Source: Pseudonocardia sp. EC080619-01 (GTDB lineage: Bacteria > Actinomycetota > Actinomycetes > Mycobacteriales > Pseudonocardiaceae). From it: DNA of 64,000 bases. Under the pieces are notes generated by a model, which saw only the letters and a list, made by a program, of their open reading frames with translations, ran no database searches and was not told the origin of the DNA. This document shows positions 1 to 10,100 of this stretch, one piece after another (the first letter of the stretch is position 1; every line of letters begins with the position of its first letter). Made by a program: the position numbers and the translations under genes. The stretch covers positions 1,038,501 to 1,102,500 of the forward strand of contig NZ_CP012184.1 of assembly GCF_001420995.1 (NCBI RefSeq). Reading direction: 5' to 3'.

Positions 1-224
1 TCGGGCTGATGGTGCCGCACGTGGTGCGCTGGTTCGTCGGCCCGGACCAGCGGTGGATCATCGCCTACTCGGCGCTGGCCGCGCCGGTGCTCGTCCTGGT
101 CGCCGACGTGCTGGGCCGGGTGCTCGTGCGCCCCAGCGAGATCGAGGTCGGGGTCGTCGCGGCGGTCATCGGCGCACCGGTGCTGATCGCGCTGGTCCGG
201 CGGAGGGAGGCGAGCAGCCTGTGA
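1..224 (+). CDS. Iron-siderophore ABC transporter permease (FecCD family), C-terminal part
   Basis: This is the last 73 residues of a FecCD/BtuC-type inner-membrane permease; the rest lies before the window. The visible tail has a conserved pattern for this family: a short PH(V/I)xR segment, 'VGPDQRW', a hydrophobic helix, 'PSEIEVGVV' and a final helix ending in a basic 'RRREASSL' tail. It overlaps the next permease by four bases (GTGA), so the two are translationally coupled and probably form the heterodimeric channel of one siderophore importer. The substrate-binding lipoprotein is expected upstream, outside the window. Confidence 0.85.
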   Translation, partial: GLMVPHVVRWFVGPDQRWIIAYSALAAPVLVLVADVLGRVLVRPSEIEVGVVAAVIGAPVLIALVRRREASSL

Positions 225-1312
225 CGACCACACCGACCCGCCCCGACGAGCGGGTGGACTTCGGCTACACGACCCGCACGGTCCGTACCCGGTGGCTCTC
301 CGGCCGCGTCGGCGTCCGGCTGCTGGCGGTCTCCGCGGCGGTACTCGCGGTCGCCGTGGCGGTCTCCGTCGTGTCGCTGGGGCTGGGCGACTTCCGGCTC
401 GGCGTCGGCGAGGTCGTGCAGGCACTGCTCGGCGGCGGACGGGAGTTCCAGCGCATCATCGTGACCGAGTGGCGGCTGCCGGTGGTGCTCGCGGCGCTGG
501 TGTTCGGTGCGCTGCTCGGCATCGGCGGGGCGATCTTCCAGTCGCTGACCCGCAACCCGCTGGGCTCCCCGGACGTGATCGGCTTCGACGCCGGCTCCTA
601 CACCGGGGTCGTGCTGACCCTGCTGGTCGTCGGCGCGAGCAGCTACTGGAACGTCGCGTTCGCGGCGCTGGCCGGCGGTCTGCTCACCGCGTTCGCGGTG
701 TACGTGCTGGCCTACCGCGGCGGCATCGCCGGGTTCCGCCTGATCATCGTCGGGATCGGGATCTCGGCGATGCTCACCTCGGTCAACTCCTACCTGGTCA
801 CCCGCGCCGACATCGACGACGCGATGGTCGTCGGGTTCTGGGCGGCCGGCTCGATCGCCGACGTGACCTGGACGCCGATGCTGCCCTCGCTGGGGATCGC
901 CGCGGTGATCGTCGTCGCGACCGTGCTGCTGTCCCCGGCGCTGCGCCGCCTCGAGCTCGGCGACGACGCCGCCGTCACCCAGGGCACCCGGGTCGGCGCG
1001 GCCCGGCTCGGGCTGCTCGTCGTGGGCGTGTCGACCACCGCGCTGGTGACCGCGGCGGCCGGCCCGATCGGGTTCGTCGCGCTCGCCGCCCCGCAGCTGG
1101 CCCGGCGGCTCACCCGCTCCCCCGGGGTCAGCACCGCGGCCTCCGCCGCGATGGGCGCGGCGCTGCTCGCCTCGGCGCACCTGCTGAGCCTGGCGATCGC
1201 CGAGGTGTACCGGGCCATCCCGGTCGGGCTGATCACCGTCTGCCTCGGCGGCTGCTACCTGATCTGGCTGCTCGTCCGCGAGGCACGGCGGCAGTACGGA
1301 ACGTTCGCATGA
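221..1312 (+). CDS. Iron-siderophore ABC transporter permease, FecCD family
   Basis: A 363-residue polytopic permease that moves ferric siderophore through the inner membrane with its partner permease and the ATPase encoded next. The sequence shows a short cytoplasmic N-terminus followed by about nine to ten hydrophobic helices. Family-typical motifs are 'WRLPVVLAALVFGALLGIGG', 'FQSLTRNPLGSPDVIGFDAG' and 'GPIGFVALAAPQLARRL', where FecCD proteins contact the ATPase. I chose the GTG at 221 because it overlaps the upstream stop (GTGA) and gives a normal family length. The gene overlaps the ATPase gene by ATGA. Substrate is inferred to be the catechol-type siderophore made by the adjacent NRPS operon. 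Confidence 0.93.
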   Translation: MTTTPTRPDERVDFGYTTRTVRTRWLSGRVGVRLLAVSAAVLAVAVAVSVVSLGLGDFRLGVGEVVQALLGGGREFQRIIVTEWRLPVVLAALVFGALLGIGGAIFQSLTRNPLGSPDVIGFDAGSYTGVVLTLLVVGASSYWNVAFAALAGGLLTAFAVYVLAYRGGIAGFRLIIVGIGISAMLTSVNSYLVTRADIDDAMVVGFWAAGSIADVTWTPMLPSLGIAAVIVVATVLLSPALRRLELGDDAAVTQGTRVGAARLGLLVVGVSTTALVTAAAGPIGFVALAAPQLARRLTRSPGVSTAASAAMGAALLASAHLLSLAIAEVYRAIPVGLITVCLGGCYLIWLLVREARRQYGTFA

Positions 1313-2160
1313 CCGACCCGGGAGCCCCCTCGTTGAACACCTCGTCACACGGGACGCACGCTCGGCTCGTCACCCGCGACGCCGCGATCGGCTACCGCGG
1401 GCGGGTCGTCGCCGACGACCTGTCGCTGGACATCCCGGACGGCTCGTTCACCGCGATCATCGGCCCGAACGGCTGCGGCAAGTCCACGGTGCTGCGCGCG
1501 CTGTCCCGGATCCTGCCGCCGTCGTCCGGGCAGATCCTGCTCGACGGCAAGGAGATCGCGTCCTACCCGCCGAAGGAGGCCGCCCGCAGCATCGGGCTGC
1601 TCCCGCAGAGCTCGCTCGCCCCGGACGGCATCCGGGTCGCCGACCTGGTGGCCCGCGGGCGGGCGCCGTACCAGAACCTGATCCACCAGTGGCGCGGCTC
1701 CGACGAGGAGGCCGTCCGGTCGGCGCTGGAGGCGACCCGGCTGACCGAGCTGTCCGGACGGCTGGTCGCCGAGCTGTCCGGCGGGCAGCGGCAGCGGGTG
1801 TGGGTGGCGATGCTGCTCGCCCAGGACACCCCGATCATGCTGCTGGACGAGCCTACGACGTTCCTCGACATCGCCCACCAGTACGAGCTGATGGAGCTGT
1901 TCCGGTCGCTGCACGAGGGCGGCCGGACGATCGTGGCCGTCCTGCACGACCTCGGCCAGGCGGCCCGCTACGCCGACCACCTCGTCGTCATGCGGGAGGG
2001 CCGGGTGGTCACCGCGGGCCCGCCGCACGAGGTGATCACCGCCGAGCTGATCGACGAGGTGTTCGGGCTGCGCTGCCTGGTCGTGCCCGACCCCGTCACC
2101 GGCACCCCTACGGTGGTGCCGCTCGACCCCCGCACCGTGAGCACGGAAGGACATCGATGA
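1309..2160 (+). CDS. Iron-siderophore ABC transporter ATP-binding protein (FecE/FepC type)
   Basis: A 283-residue cytoplasmic ATPase that powers the siderophore permease pair. It has Walker A 'GPNGCGKST' near residue 50, the Q-loop 'LLPQSS', signature 'LSGGQRQRV', Walker B 'IMLLDEPTTFLD' and switch histidine 'AVLHDLGQA', the full set of an active importer ATPase. 'TTFLDIAHQYELMEL' is typical of the siderophore/B12 importer subgroup. The ATG at 1309 overlaps the permease stop by four bases, and its own TGA overlaps the following start by ATGA, so all four genes here are one transcript. Confidence 0.95.
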   Translation: MTDPGAPSLNTSSHGTHARLVTRDAAIGYRGRVVADDLSLDIPDGSFTAIIGPNGCGKSTVLRALSRILPPSSGQILLDGKEIASYPPKEAARSIGLLPQSSLAPDGIRVADLVARGRAPYQNLIHQWRGSDEEAVRSALEATRLTELSGRLVAELSGGQRQRVWVAMLLAQDTPIMLLDEPTTFLDIAHQYELMELFRSLHEGGRTIVAVLHDLGQAARYADHLVVMREGRVVTAGPPHEVITAELIDEVFGLRCLVVPDPVTGTPTVVPLDPRTVSTEGHR

Positions 2161-2981
2161 GCACTCCCGGAAACCGCCCGCGGCGGCCGCAGATCGTGCT
2201 GGAGGTGCTCGAGCGCACCCGGCTCACGCCGCACATGGTGCGCATCGTCGCCGGTGGGCCCGGCATCGCCGACGTCACCGACAACGGGCACACCGACGCC
2301 TACACGAAGATGCTGTTCGCACCCCCCGGCAGCGACCTGACCCCGCCCTACGACCTCGCCGCGCTGCGCGAGGAGCTGCCGGTCGAGGCGCTGCCGTCGA
2401 CCCGCACCTACACGATCCGCCGCTTCGACCTGGAGAACCAGCGGATCTGGATCGACTTCGTCGTGCACGGCGACACCGGCGTGGCCGGGCCCTGGGCGGC
2501 GACGGCCGAGCCCGGCTCCCCGGTGGTGCTCGGCGGGATCGGCGGCGGCTACGCCCCCGACCCGCAGGCCGACCGGCACCTGCTCGCCGGTGACGAGTCG
2601 GCCCTGCCCGCGATCGCGTCCGCGCTGGAGGCGATGCCTGCCGACGCACGCGGCGTCGCACTGCTCGAGGTCGACTCCGCCGCCGACGAACTCGACCTGA
2701 CCGCGCCCGACGGTCTCGAGGTGCGCTGGCTGCACCGTGCCGGCGCCGAGGCCGGGACGACCGACCTGCTCGTCGACGCCGTCCGAGGTCTCGACTGGCC
2801 CGCCGGGCGGGTACAGGTCTTCGTGCACGGCGAGCGGGCCGCCATGAAGTCGCTGCGCCCACACCTCACCGACGAGCGCGGCCTCGACCGGTCCCAGCTG
2901 TCGCTGTCGGCCTACTGGGCGCACGGCCGCAAGGAGGACGTGTTCCAGTCCGAGAAGCGCGAGGCCGTCGGGCAGATCTGA
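2157..2981 (+). CDS. Siderophore-interacting protein (FAD-dependent ferric-siderophore reductase)
   Basis: A 274-residue cytosolic flavoprotein of the SIP/ViuB family, which releases iron from imported ferric siderophore by reduction with NAD(P)H or ferredoxin. Visible marks are the FAD-binding 'RTYTIRRFD' near residue 83, the 'GGGYAPDPQADRHLLAGDESALPAI' region of the nucleotide-binding domain (residues about 132-155), and the C-terminal 'YWAHGRKEDVFQSEKR' hallmark. The start overlaps the ATPase stop (ATGA). Position after permeases and ATPase supports iron release as the last import step. A perfect hairpin follows the stop. Confidence 0.93.
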   Translation: MSTPGNRPRRPQIVLEVLERTRLTPHMVRIVAGGPGIADVTDNGHTDAYTKMLFAPPGSDLTPPYDLAALREELPVEALPSTRTYTIRRFDLENQRIWIDFVVHGDTGVAGPWAATAEPGSPVVLGGIGGGYAPDPQADRHLLAGDESALPAIASALEAMPADARGVALLEVDSAADELDLTAPDGLEVRWLHRAGAEAGTTDLLVDAVRGLDWPAGRVQVFVHGERAAMKSLRPHLTDERGLDRSQLSLSAYWAHGRKEDVFQSEKREAVGQI

Positions 2982-3001
2982 GCCACCCTGGAACCGGGGG
3001 C

Positions 3002-3038
3002 CGGGTGGGGCCGCGCGTACCGCGCTCGGCCCCACCCG
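3002..3038. terminator. Bidirectional terminator between converging siderophore operons
   Basis: A perfect 12-bp inverted repeat (CGGGTGGGGCCG at 3002-3013, CGGCCCCACCCG at 3027-3038) with a 13-base loop sits in the 93-base gap between the stop of the SIP gene (+) and the stop of the ArCP-dehydratase gene (-). There is no T-run, as is usual in high-GC actinobacteria. It can end both converging transcripts. Confidence 0.8.
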
Positions 3039-3074
3039 ACCCCCGATCACCGGGTGCGTCGCCGGGCCGCGTGG

Positions 3075-4181
3075 CTAGGCCCGGACCGGGTCCCCGCTCG
3101 CGTCCGGCCCCGGCACGGCCCCGTCCAGCTCGGCGAGCAGCGCGTCGAGGGCCCGCGCACCGCGGGCCGCGACATCGTGCGGGGGCTGCGCCCGGATCTC
3201 CGGGTTGAAGATCTCCAGCGACAGCGGGCCGCGGTAGCCCGCCGCCCACAGCGCCCGCAACGGTGTGCGCAGGTCGAACTCGCCGTCGCCGGGCAGGCAC
3301 CGGTGGTTGCGGCTCCACTGCTTGAGATCCATCGACAGCATCGGCGCGTCGGCCACCTGGGCCAGGCTGATCTTGTCCATCGGGACGCCGTCCAGGGCCC
3401 CGGCGTCCTCGCCGCGGCTGATCATGTGGAAGGTGTCGACGGTGACCGTCAGGGCCGGGTGACCGGCGCGGCGGACCACGTCCCAGGCGTCGGCGAAACG
3501 GCCGACGTGGGTGCCCCAGGCCAGCGCCTCGTAGGTCACCGACATGCCGCGCTCGGCGGCGGCGTCGGCGAGCGCGGACAGCTGCCGGGCCGACAGGTCG
3601 CGGTCCGGGTCGGCGTCGTCGTCGGTGTTGGACACGACCAGGATGGAGCCGGTGCCCAGCCCGGCCATGACGTCGAGCTCGCCACGGAAGCGCGCCAGCA
3701 CGTCGGTGAACTCGGCCGCGCTGACCCCCTCGGCACGCCGGAACGGCTGGTAGGCGTCGATGGTCAGTCCCAGGTCGGCACAGCGGGCGGCCACCTCGGA
3801 CGCGGACAGCGACGAGTCGCGCAGGTCCGCGTCGAGCAGCTCGATGCCGCCGAACCCGGCCGCGGCGACGGCGTCCAGCTTGTCGGTGAGCGAACCGCCC
3901 AGCGACACCGTCGCGATGCAGGTGCGCAGCGAGGGCGGTTCCGCCGCGCCGGGCTGCAGCTCGCGCACGACCTCGATCCACCGCTCCAGGCGACGGTCCT
4001 CGGCCAGCGCGATGAAGCTGATCCCGGGCACCCCCGCCCGGCGCCACCGGTCGACCAGCTCCATCGTGCGCACGGAGTCCATCCCCTGGTCGCGCAGGTC
4101 CAGCTGGTGGTCCAGCTCCGCGGGTTGCAGGAACAGCGCCTCCGCGACGTCCGCGGTCACATCGGCGGCGGTGAGACTCAT
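3075..4181 (-). CDS. Aryl carrier protein fused to 3-dehydroshikimate dehydratase (3,4-DHB synthesis and loading)
   Basis: A 368-residue two-domain protein. Residues 1-75 are an aryl carrier protein: '[20 protein letters not shown]' with phosphopantetheine Ser36, closely matching the EntB-type ArCP pattern (GLDSVRxMxLxxRW). Residues about 88-350 are a sugar-isomerase-like TIM barrel of the QuiC/AsbF 3-dehydroshikimate dehydratase family: '[13 protein letters not shown]', '[10 protein letters not shown]', '[20 protein letters not shown]' and '[13 protein letters not shown]', carrying the Glu/Asp/His metal ligands. It should convert 3-dehydroshikimate to 3,4-dihydroxybenzoate and present it as a thioester after activation by the adjacent A enzyme. 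The ATG overlaps the NRPS stop (ATGA). It replaces the EntB arrangement with a different chemistry. The domain calls are strong; the product is inferred. Confidence 0.88.
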   Translation of the reverse strand: MSLTAADVTADVAEALFLQPAELDHQLDLRDQGMDSVRTMELVDRWRRAGVPGISFIALAEDRRLERWIEVVRELQPGAAEPPSLRTCIATVSLGGSLTDKLDAVAAAGFGGIELLDADLRDSSLSASEVAARCADLGLTIDAYQPFRRAEGVSAAEFTDVLARFRGELDVMAGLGTGSILVVSNTDDDADPDRDLSARQLSALADAAAERGMSVTYEALAWGTHVGRFADAWDVVRRAGHPALTVTVDTFHMISRGEDAGALDGVPMDKISLAQVADAPMLSMDLKQWSRNHRCLPGDGEFDLRTPLRALWAAGYRGPLSLEIFNPEIRAQPPHDVAARGARALDALLAELDGAVPGPDASGDPVRA

Positions 4182-7100
4182 CGTTTCCTCTCCTCGTGCG
4201 TGGTCCCCGCGGTGCCGCCCTCGAGCAGCCCGGTCAGGTGGTCGGCCCAGCGCGGCAGGCCGCGGTCCGGGTCGATGATCGAGTGGTGGTCCTCGCCGTC
4301 GACGTACTCGGTGCGGGCCCCGGGCAGGTGCGCGCCCCACGCGGCGATCCCGGTGCCCGCGGCGCGGTCGGCCTCGACCGGCGCACCCGCCGCGACGAGC
4401 AGCGCCGGGGCGTCGAGCTCGCCGACGGTCCGCTCGGCCATGTGCCGCTCGCAGCGCAGGCCGGCGACCGCGAACGCGGTGAGCGCCTCGGCGGAGAGCT
4501 CGGCGCTCACCTCGGGCCCGAGCAGCGCGCGCAGCTCGGCGGAGTTGACGTCGAGGAACTCCCGTTGCCGCTGCTCGTCCTCGGCGACCGGCACCCCCGG
4601 GCGAGGCAGGACGTCACCCGGCTCCGGTGCGTGATCCGGCCCCGTCGGGGTGGTGTCGACGATCGTGACCGACCCGATCCGCTCCCCGCGACCGACGAGC
4701 TCCCGCCCGACGGCGACCACGATGTGGCCGCCGAACGACCAGCCCAGCAGGTCGTAGGGGCCGTGCGGCTGCACCCGCTGGACGGCGTCGGCGTAGACCG
4801 TGGCCAGCTCGGCCATCGAGCCGAACTCGGCGCCGAGCCCGGCGTGCGCCGGGTCCTGCAATCCGACCAGGCCGACACCGTCAGGCAGGTACCTGCCCAG
4901 CGCGGAGTAGAGCGAGGCGTGCCCGTAGCGGGCGTGCGCGCAGAACAGATGCCGGCCGGCCGCCGCGGCCCGCAGCGGGACCAGGACAGCGCCGGCCACG
5001 GCGCCGGCCACGTCCTCGGAGGTGGACGGCGCGGACCGGTCGTCGGCCACCGCGGCGAGGGTGCCGAGCACCTGCGCGGCGAAGACGTCGGACACCAGCA
5101 GCTCCGAGCCGAGTCGCTCGTTGAGCCGGGCGACCAGTCGCATGGCCAGCAGAGAGTTGCCGCCGACGTCGAAGAAGTTCGCCGACACCGACACCTCCCG
5201 GGTGCCGAGCAGCTCGGCGACCGCACCGGCGACCACCACCTCGGTCCCGGAGGCCGGTGCCACGTACTCCGCGGCCGCGGACTCGATCACCGGCAGCGCC
5301 TTGGTCTCGATCTTGCCGTTCACGGTCAGCGGCAGATCGTCGAGAGCGGCGAGCCCGGCCGGGACCATGTAGTCCGGGAGCAGGGTGCGCGCGCGGGCCC
5401 GGACGGCGTCGAGGTCCACGGTGCCGGGCCCGTCCGCCGCGGGGACCAGGTAGCCGTAGAGCTGCAGCGCGCCCCGGGCGTCCGCCCTGGCGATCACCGC
5501 AGCCCTGGCGACCTGCGGGTCCCCGGCCAGAGTGTCGGCGACCTCGCTCGGCTCGATCCGGTAACCACGGATCTTCACCTGGTCGTCGGCGCGACCGAGG
5601 TAGTCGATCGTCCCGCCGGGTGTCCAGCGGGCCAGGTCCCCGGTGCGGTACATCCGGGTCCCGGGTTCCCAGGGGCAGGCGACGAACCGTTCCGCGGTGC
5701 GCCCGGGCTGGGCCCAGTATCCGCGGGCGGTCCCGGCGCCGGCGAGGTACAGCTCCCCCGGTACACCCGGCAGCGCGGGCTGGAGGTTGTCGTCGAGGAT
5801 GTAGGCCCGCGAGTTGAAGATCGGCCGGCCGACGCTGGAGGTCGCCGTGTCGGCCAGATCCGCGCCGAGCGCGTTGATCGTGTACTCGGTGGGGCCGTAC
5901 AGGTTGTAGGACTCCACCCCCGGCGCCTCACGCAGCTGCCGCCACAGCGTGTCCGGCACGGCCTCGCCACCCAGCGACACGAACACCACCCCGGGCGCGT
6001 CCGCGGCGACCGATCGACCGGCAGGCCGGTCCCGGTCGAGCAGACCCTGGTCCACCAGCACCTGCCCGTAGGACGGCGTGACGTCGAACCCGTCGATCCG
6101 GGCGTCGTCGTAGTGCGCCAGCAGCTGCTGTGGCTCGCGCCGCAGCTCCTCGTCGATCACGTGCACCTCGTGCCCGTTGAGCAGCCAGAACAGCTGCTCC
6201 CATGACGCGTCGAAGGAGAACGACGTGGTGTGGGCGATCTTCATCCGGCGCCCGCCCTGGTGCGCGACGACCCGGTCGAAGATCTCCTCGACATGGTTGG
6301 CGTACATGTTGGTCAGGCCGCGGTAGCCCACCGCGACACCCTTGGGCAGCCCGGTCGAGCCCGAGGTGAAGATGATGTAGGCGAGGTGGTCGGGGTCGAT
6401 CGGGCCGCCGCGCTCGGCGTCGGTGACCGGGCCCTGGCCGGCGTCGGCGATCTCCGCGCGCAGCACGGGTTCGTCGAGGTCGAGCACCTGCCCGGCGGCG
6501 GTGCCGGGCAGGCGTGCCGCATCGCGGCCGGTCACCAGTGTCACGGTGGGCCGGGCGATGTCGCACATCGTCGCGATCCGTTCGTCCGGGTGCTCGGCAT
6601 CGATCGGCACGTAGGCGGCGCCGACCGCGAAGACCGCGAACATCGCGATCACCATGCGCTCGTCGCGGGGCAGCAGCAGCGCCACCCGGTGCTCGGGCCG
6701 CACGCCGCGGGCCAGCAGCACCCGCGCGTACCGGTGCACCTCGGCGGAGAACCCGTCGAAGGTGTAGCTGCGGTCCCCGGCGACCAGCGCGGTCTCCTGC
6801 GGTGAGCGGGCCACCTGGGCACGCAGCAGGTCGGCGACCGTCACCTCGGGGACGGCCCGGGTGACACCGGCCGGCGACGGAGCGTCCTCGCCGGGCAGGT
6901 AGCCCGGGATCCGCCCCAGTGCGGTGTCCGGACCGGCCGCGAGCGCGCGCAGTACGTGCAGGTAGCGCTCGGTCAGCCGCTCGGCGGCGGCCTCGTCGAG
7001 TGCGTCGCGCCGGTAGGACAGTCGGACGTGCACGGTCGCGGCGCCGTCGTGCTCCCACGGGTTCACCGCCACGGTGACCGGGTAGTGGGTGGCGTCGTTC

Positions 7101-10100
7101 ACCGTCCCGCCGGTCACCCGCAGCCCGCCGACCGGCGTCGTCTCCGGCTCGAACGGGTCGAAGGGCAGGTTCTGGACGACGAACAGGGTGTCGAACAGGG
7201 CACCCAGCCCGGCCGCGTTCTGGATCCGGGTCAGCTCGACGTCCGGGTGGTCGAGCACCTCGAGCTGCTCGGACCGGACCCGGGCCAGCAGCTGGGTGAC
7301 GGTCTCGTCCGGGCGGGCGCGGACCCGCATCGGCAGTGTGTTGAACAGCAGCCCGATCATCCGGTCCGAACCGGGCAGCTCCGGTGGCCGCCCGGAGACG
7401 GTGTTGCCGAACACGACATCACCGCGGCCGGTGACCCGGCCCAGGGTCACCGCCCACGCGGTCTGCAGCAGCGTGCCCACGGTGACCCCGGCCCTGCGGG
7501 CGGCCGCGTACACGGTCGCGGCCTCGGCCGGGCTCAGATCCCGGTGCAGGTCCCCGGTCTCGACCCGGGTCAGACCCAGGTCACCGCCCTCGGGCCAGAG
7601 CAGGGTCGGCTCGGTGACCTCCGCGAGGTAGCCCGCCCACGCGCGGTCGCCCGCCGCGGCGCCGCGGGTCTCGAGCCAATCCAGGTAGGACTCGAACGAC
7701 ACGGGCCGGACCCGGTCGAGCAGTCCGGGATCGGCGTAGGCGTCGACGATCTCGCCGAGCAGCGCGTTGATCGACCAGCCGTCCATCAGGATGTGCTCGA
7801 AGGTCATCGCGAACGTCCAGGCCCCCGGCCCGTGCTCGAGCAGGGTGAACCGGATCAGCGGCCCGGTCGCGAAGTCGAACGGCTCCTGGCGCTCGGCCTC
7901 CAGGAACTCCGCACGCCCGGGGCCGCCCGGCGGGTCGAGCCGGACGACCCGGAACGGGACCTCGGAGCGCTGCGGGATCACCTGGACCTCGGTGTCGCGC
8001 AGCGTCACGAACGCGGCCCGCAGGTTCGGGTACCGCTCCAGCACCCGGCGGGTGGTGGACTCCAGGTGCGCCGGGTCGACCTCGCCCTCGATCTCGCGCA
8101 GGATCTGCGACACGTAGGCGTTGTGATCGCCGGTCTCGCGGGCCCGCACCATGTGGTAGAGCAGTCCGCTCTGCAGCGACGACAGCGGCAGTAACCTGCT
8201 GTCCTCGCCGTGCTCGGCCCGGATCCGCCGCGCATCGGCCCGGGAGACCCGGGCACGGTCGGCCCGGCGCAGCCTCGGCCGCACCCCCGTGAGCGTCCCC
8301 CGTGCGGTGTCGTCGGGCCACTCCAGACGCACCGCGACGGTGGACCGGTAGCTCTCCACGAGCTCGCCGGCGAGGCCGGCCAGCAGCGCGGCCGCGTCCG
8401 GGCCGGTGGGAGTCCCGGTCAGCTCGCCGGTGCCGTCGTCGCGTACCTCGAGCGCGAGCATCCCGGCCCCGGGGACGACGTGGCGCAGGTACTCGGCGGC
8501 CGCCCGCCAGGACGTCGTCTCGTCCGGGGTGAAGCCGGGCAGCGGGATCCTCGCCCCCGGCCCGTCCGGTGCGGCACCGAGGTCCGCGGGGTCGGTGACG
8601 GCCCGGACCAGCTCGACCAGGTGCCGCAGCGGTAGCTGCGGGTACCGGGCCCCCAGCACGAGGAACCGGCGCACCCCGGCGAGCAGCCGGGCACCGGTGT
8701 CGGCGGTGAACAGCTCGCGGGTGGCGTTGAGCTGCAGGTCCAGCGCGCCGTCCGGACGCCGGACGATCGCGTAGACCAGGTCGAACAGCGCCGGCCGGTC
8801 GCCGGTGGCCTCGGCCACCGCCGCAGGGTCCGGGACCAGACGCCCGGCCACGGGGTCGCGGGCGGTGTCGTCCAGGAATGCGGCCATCACCTGGAACAGC
8901 GGGCTGACGCCGGGGATCCGCGGCGGTCCGAGGGCCTCCACGACGCTGTCGAACGGCGCCGTCTTGTGCTCGCCCGCGTCGACCACCCGGTCCCGGACAC
9001 CGGACAGCAGCGTGCCGAAGCCGACCGTCTCGTCGATCTCGGCGCGGACGACGACGGTGTTGACGAAGTACCCGACGGCGTCGTCGAGCTCCGGCTGATC
9101 GCGCAGCTCGACCGGGGTGCCGACCGGCACCGTGTTCCCGGCGCCCTCGGTCCACAGACCCAGCGCCAGTGCTGTGATCAGCCCCTGCAGCGGGGTCGCC
9201 CGTCGCTCGGCCAGCAGCCGCTCGACGGCCGCCGAGTCGGCGGCCGGCAGCGGGTCGCGGACGGTGCGCACGGTGCGCGAGGTGGTCTCCGACCGGGGCC
9301 GGTCGAGCGGCAGCGGGGTCTCGGCCGGCAGGTCGGCGAGCGCCTTCTCCCAGAACGTCAGCTCGCCCCGGAAACGCGAGTCCGGGTCGTCCCGGTCGCC
9401 GAGCGTGCTGCGCTGCCAGACCGCGAACTCCGCGGACTGCACGAGCAGCCGCGGCAGCGCGGCCGCGGTGCCGGACAGCTCGGCGTCGTAGAGCACGTCG
9501 AGGTCGCGGACCAGCGGCCGGACCGAACCCTCGTCGATGACGATGTGGTGGCCGTGCACGACGAGCAGGTCGTCGCCGCCGGTACGCAGCAGGGTGAACC
9601 CGGCACCGCCGTCGGCTGCCAGGTCGCATCGCTGCGCCAGCAGCGCACCGATCCGGGCCGGTACCGCGTCCGCCGCGACGGTCTCGACCGCCAGGACCGG
9701 CGCGTCGTCCGGGGGCCGGACGAGCTGGGTCAGCTCGCCGTCCGGTCCGGCGACGAACGCCGTGCGCAGGATCTCGTGCCGCTCGGTGAACCGGGCCACC
9801 GCGCGGTGCAGGGCGGCGGGGTCGGCGCCGCCGGGAATCCGCAGGACGATCCCGACCTGGTAGGCCGGTCCCATCCCGAGCTCGTCGAGCAGCCACAGCG
9901 CCTGCTGGCCGTAGGACGCCGGGACGGGATCGGGGCGGACCACCTCGGTGATCGGCGACAGCGGCGAGCCGTCGTGCCGGGCCACCCCGGTGACGGCCTC
10001 GGCCAGTCCGGCGATCGTCGGGGTACCGAACACGTGCCGCAGCCGCAGGGCGGACGCGAAGGTGGTGTTGATGCGGGTGAGCAGCCGGGCTGCGAGCAGT

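Noticed and set aside
2125-2580. Epimerase domain following T2 (as an explanation for tandem C domains)
   Set aside because: These are residue positions of the NRPS region in question: C3 has ordinary condensation motifs ([28 protein letters not shown]) rather than the epimerase-type motifs, and beta-alanine has no stereocentre.
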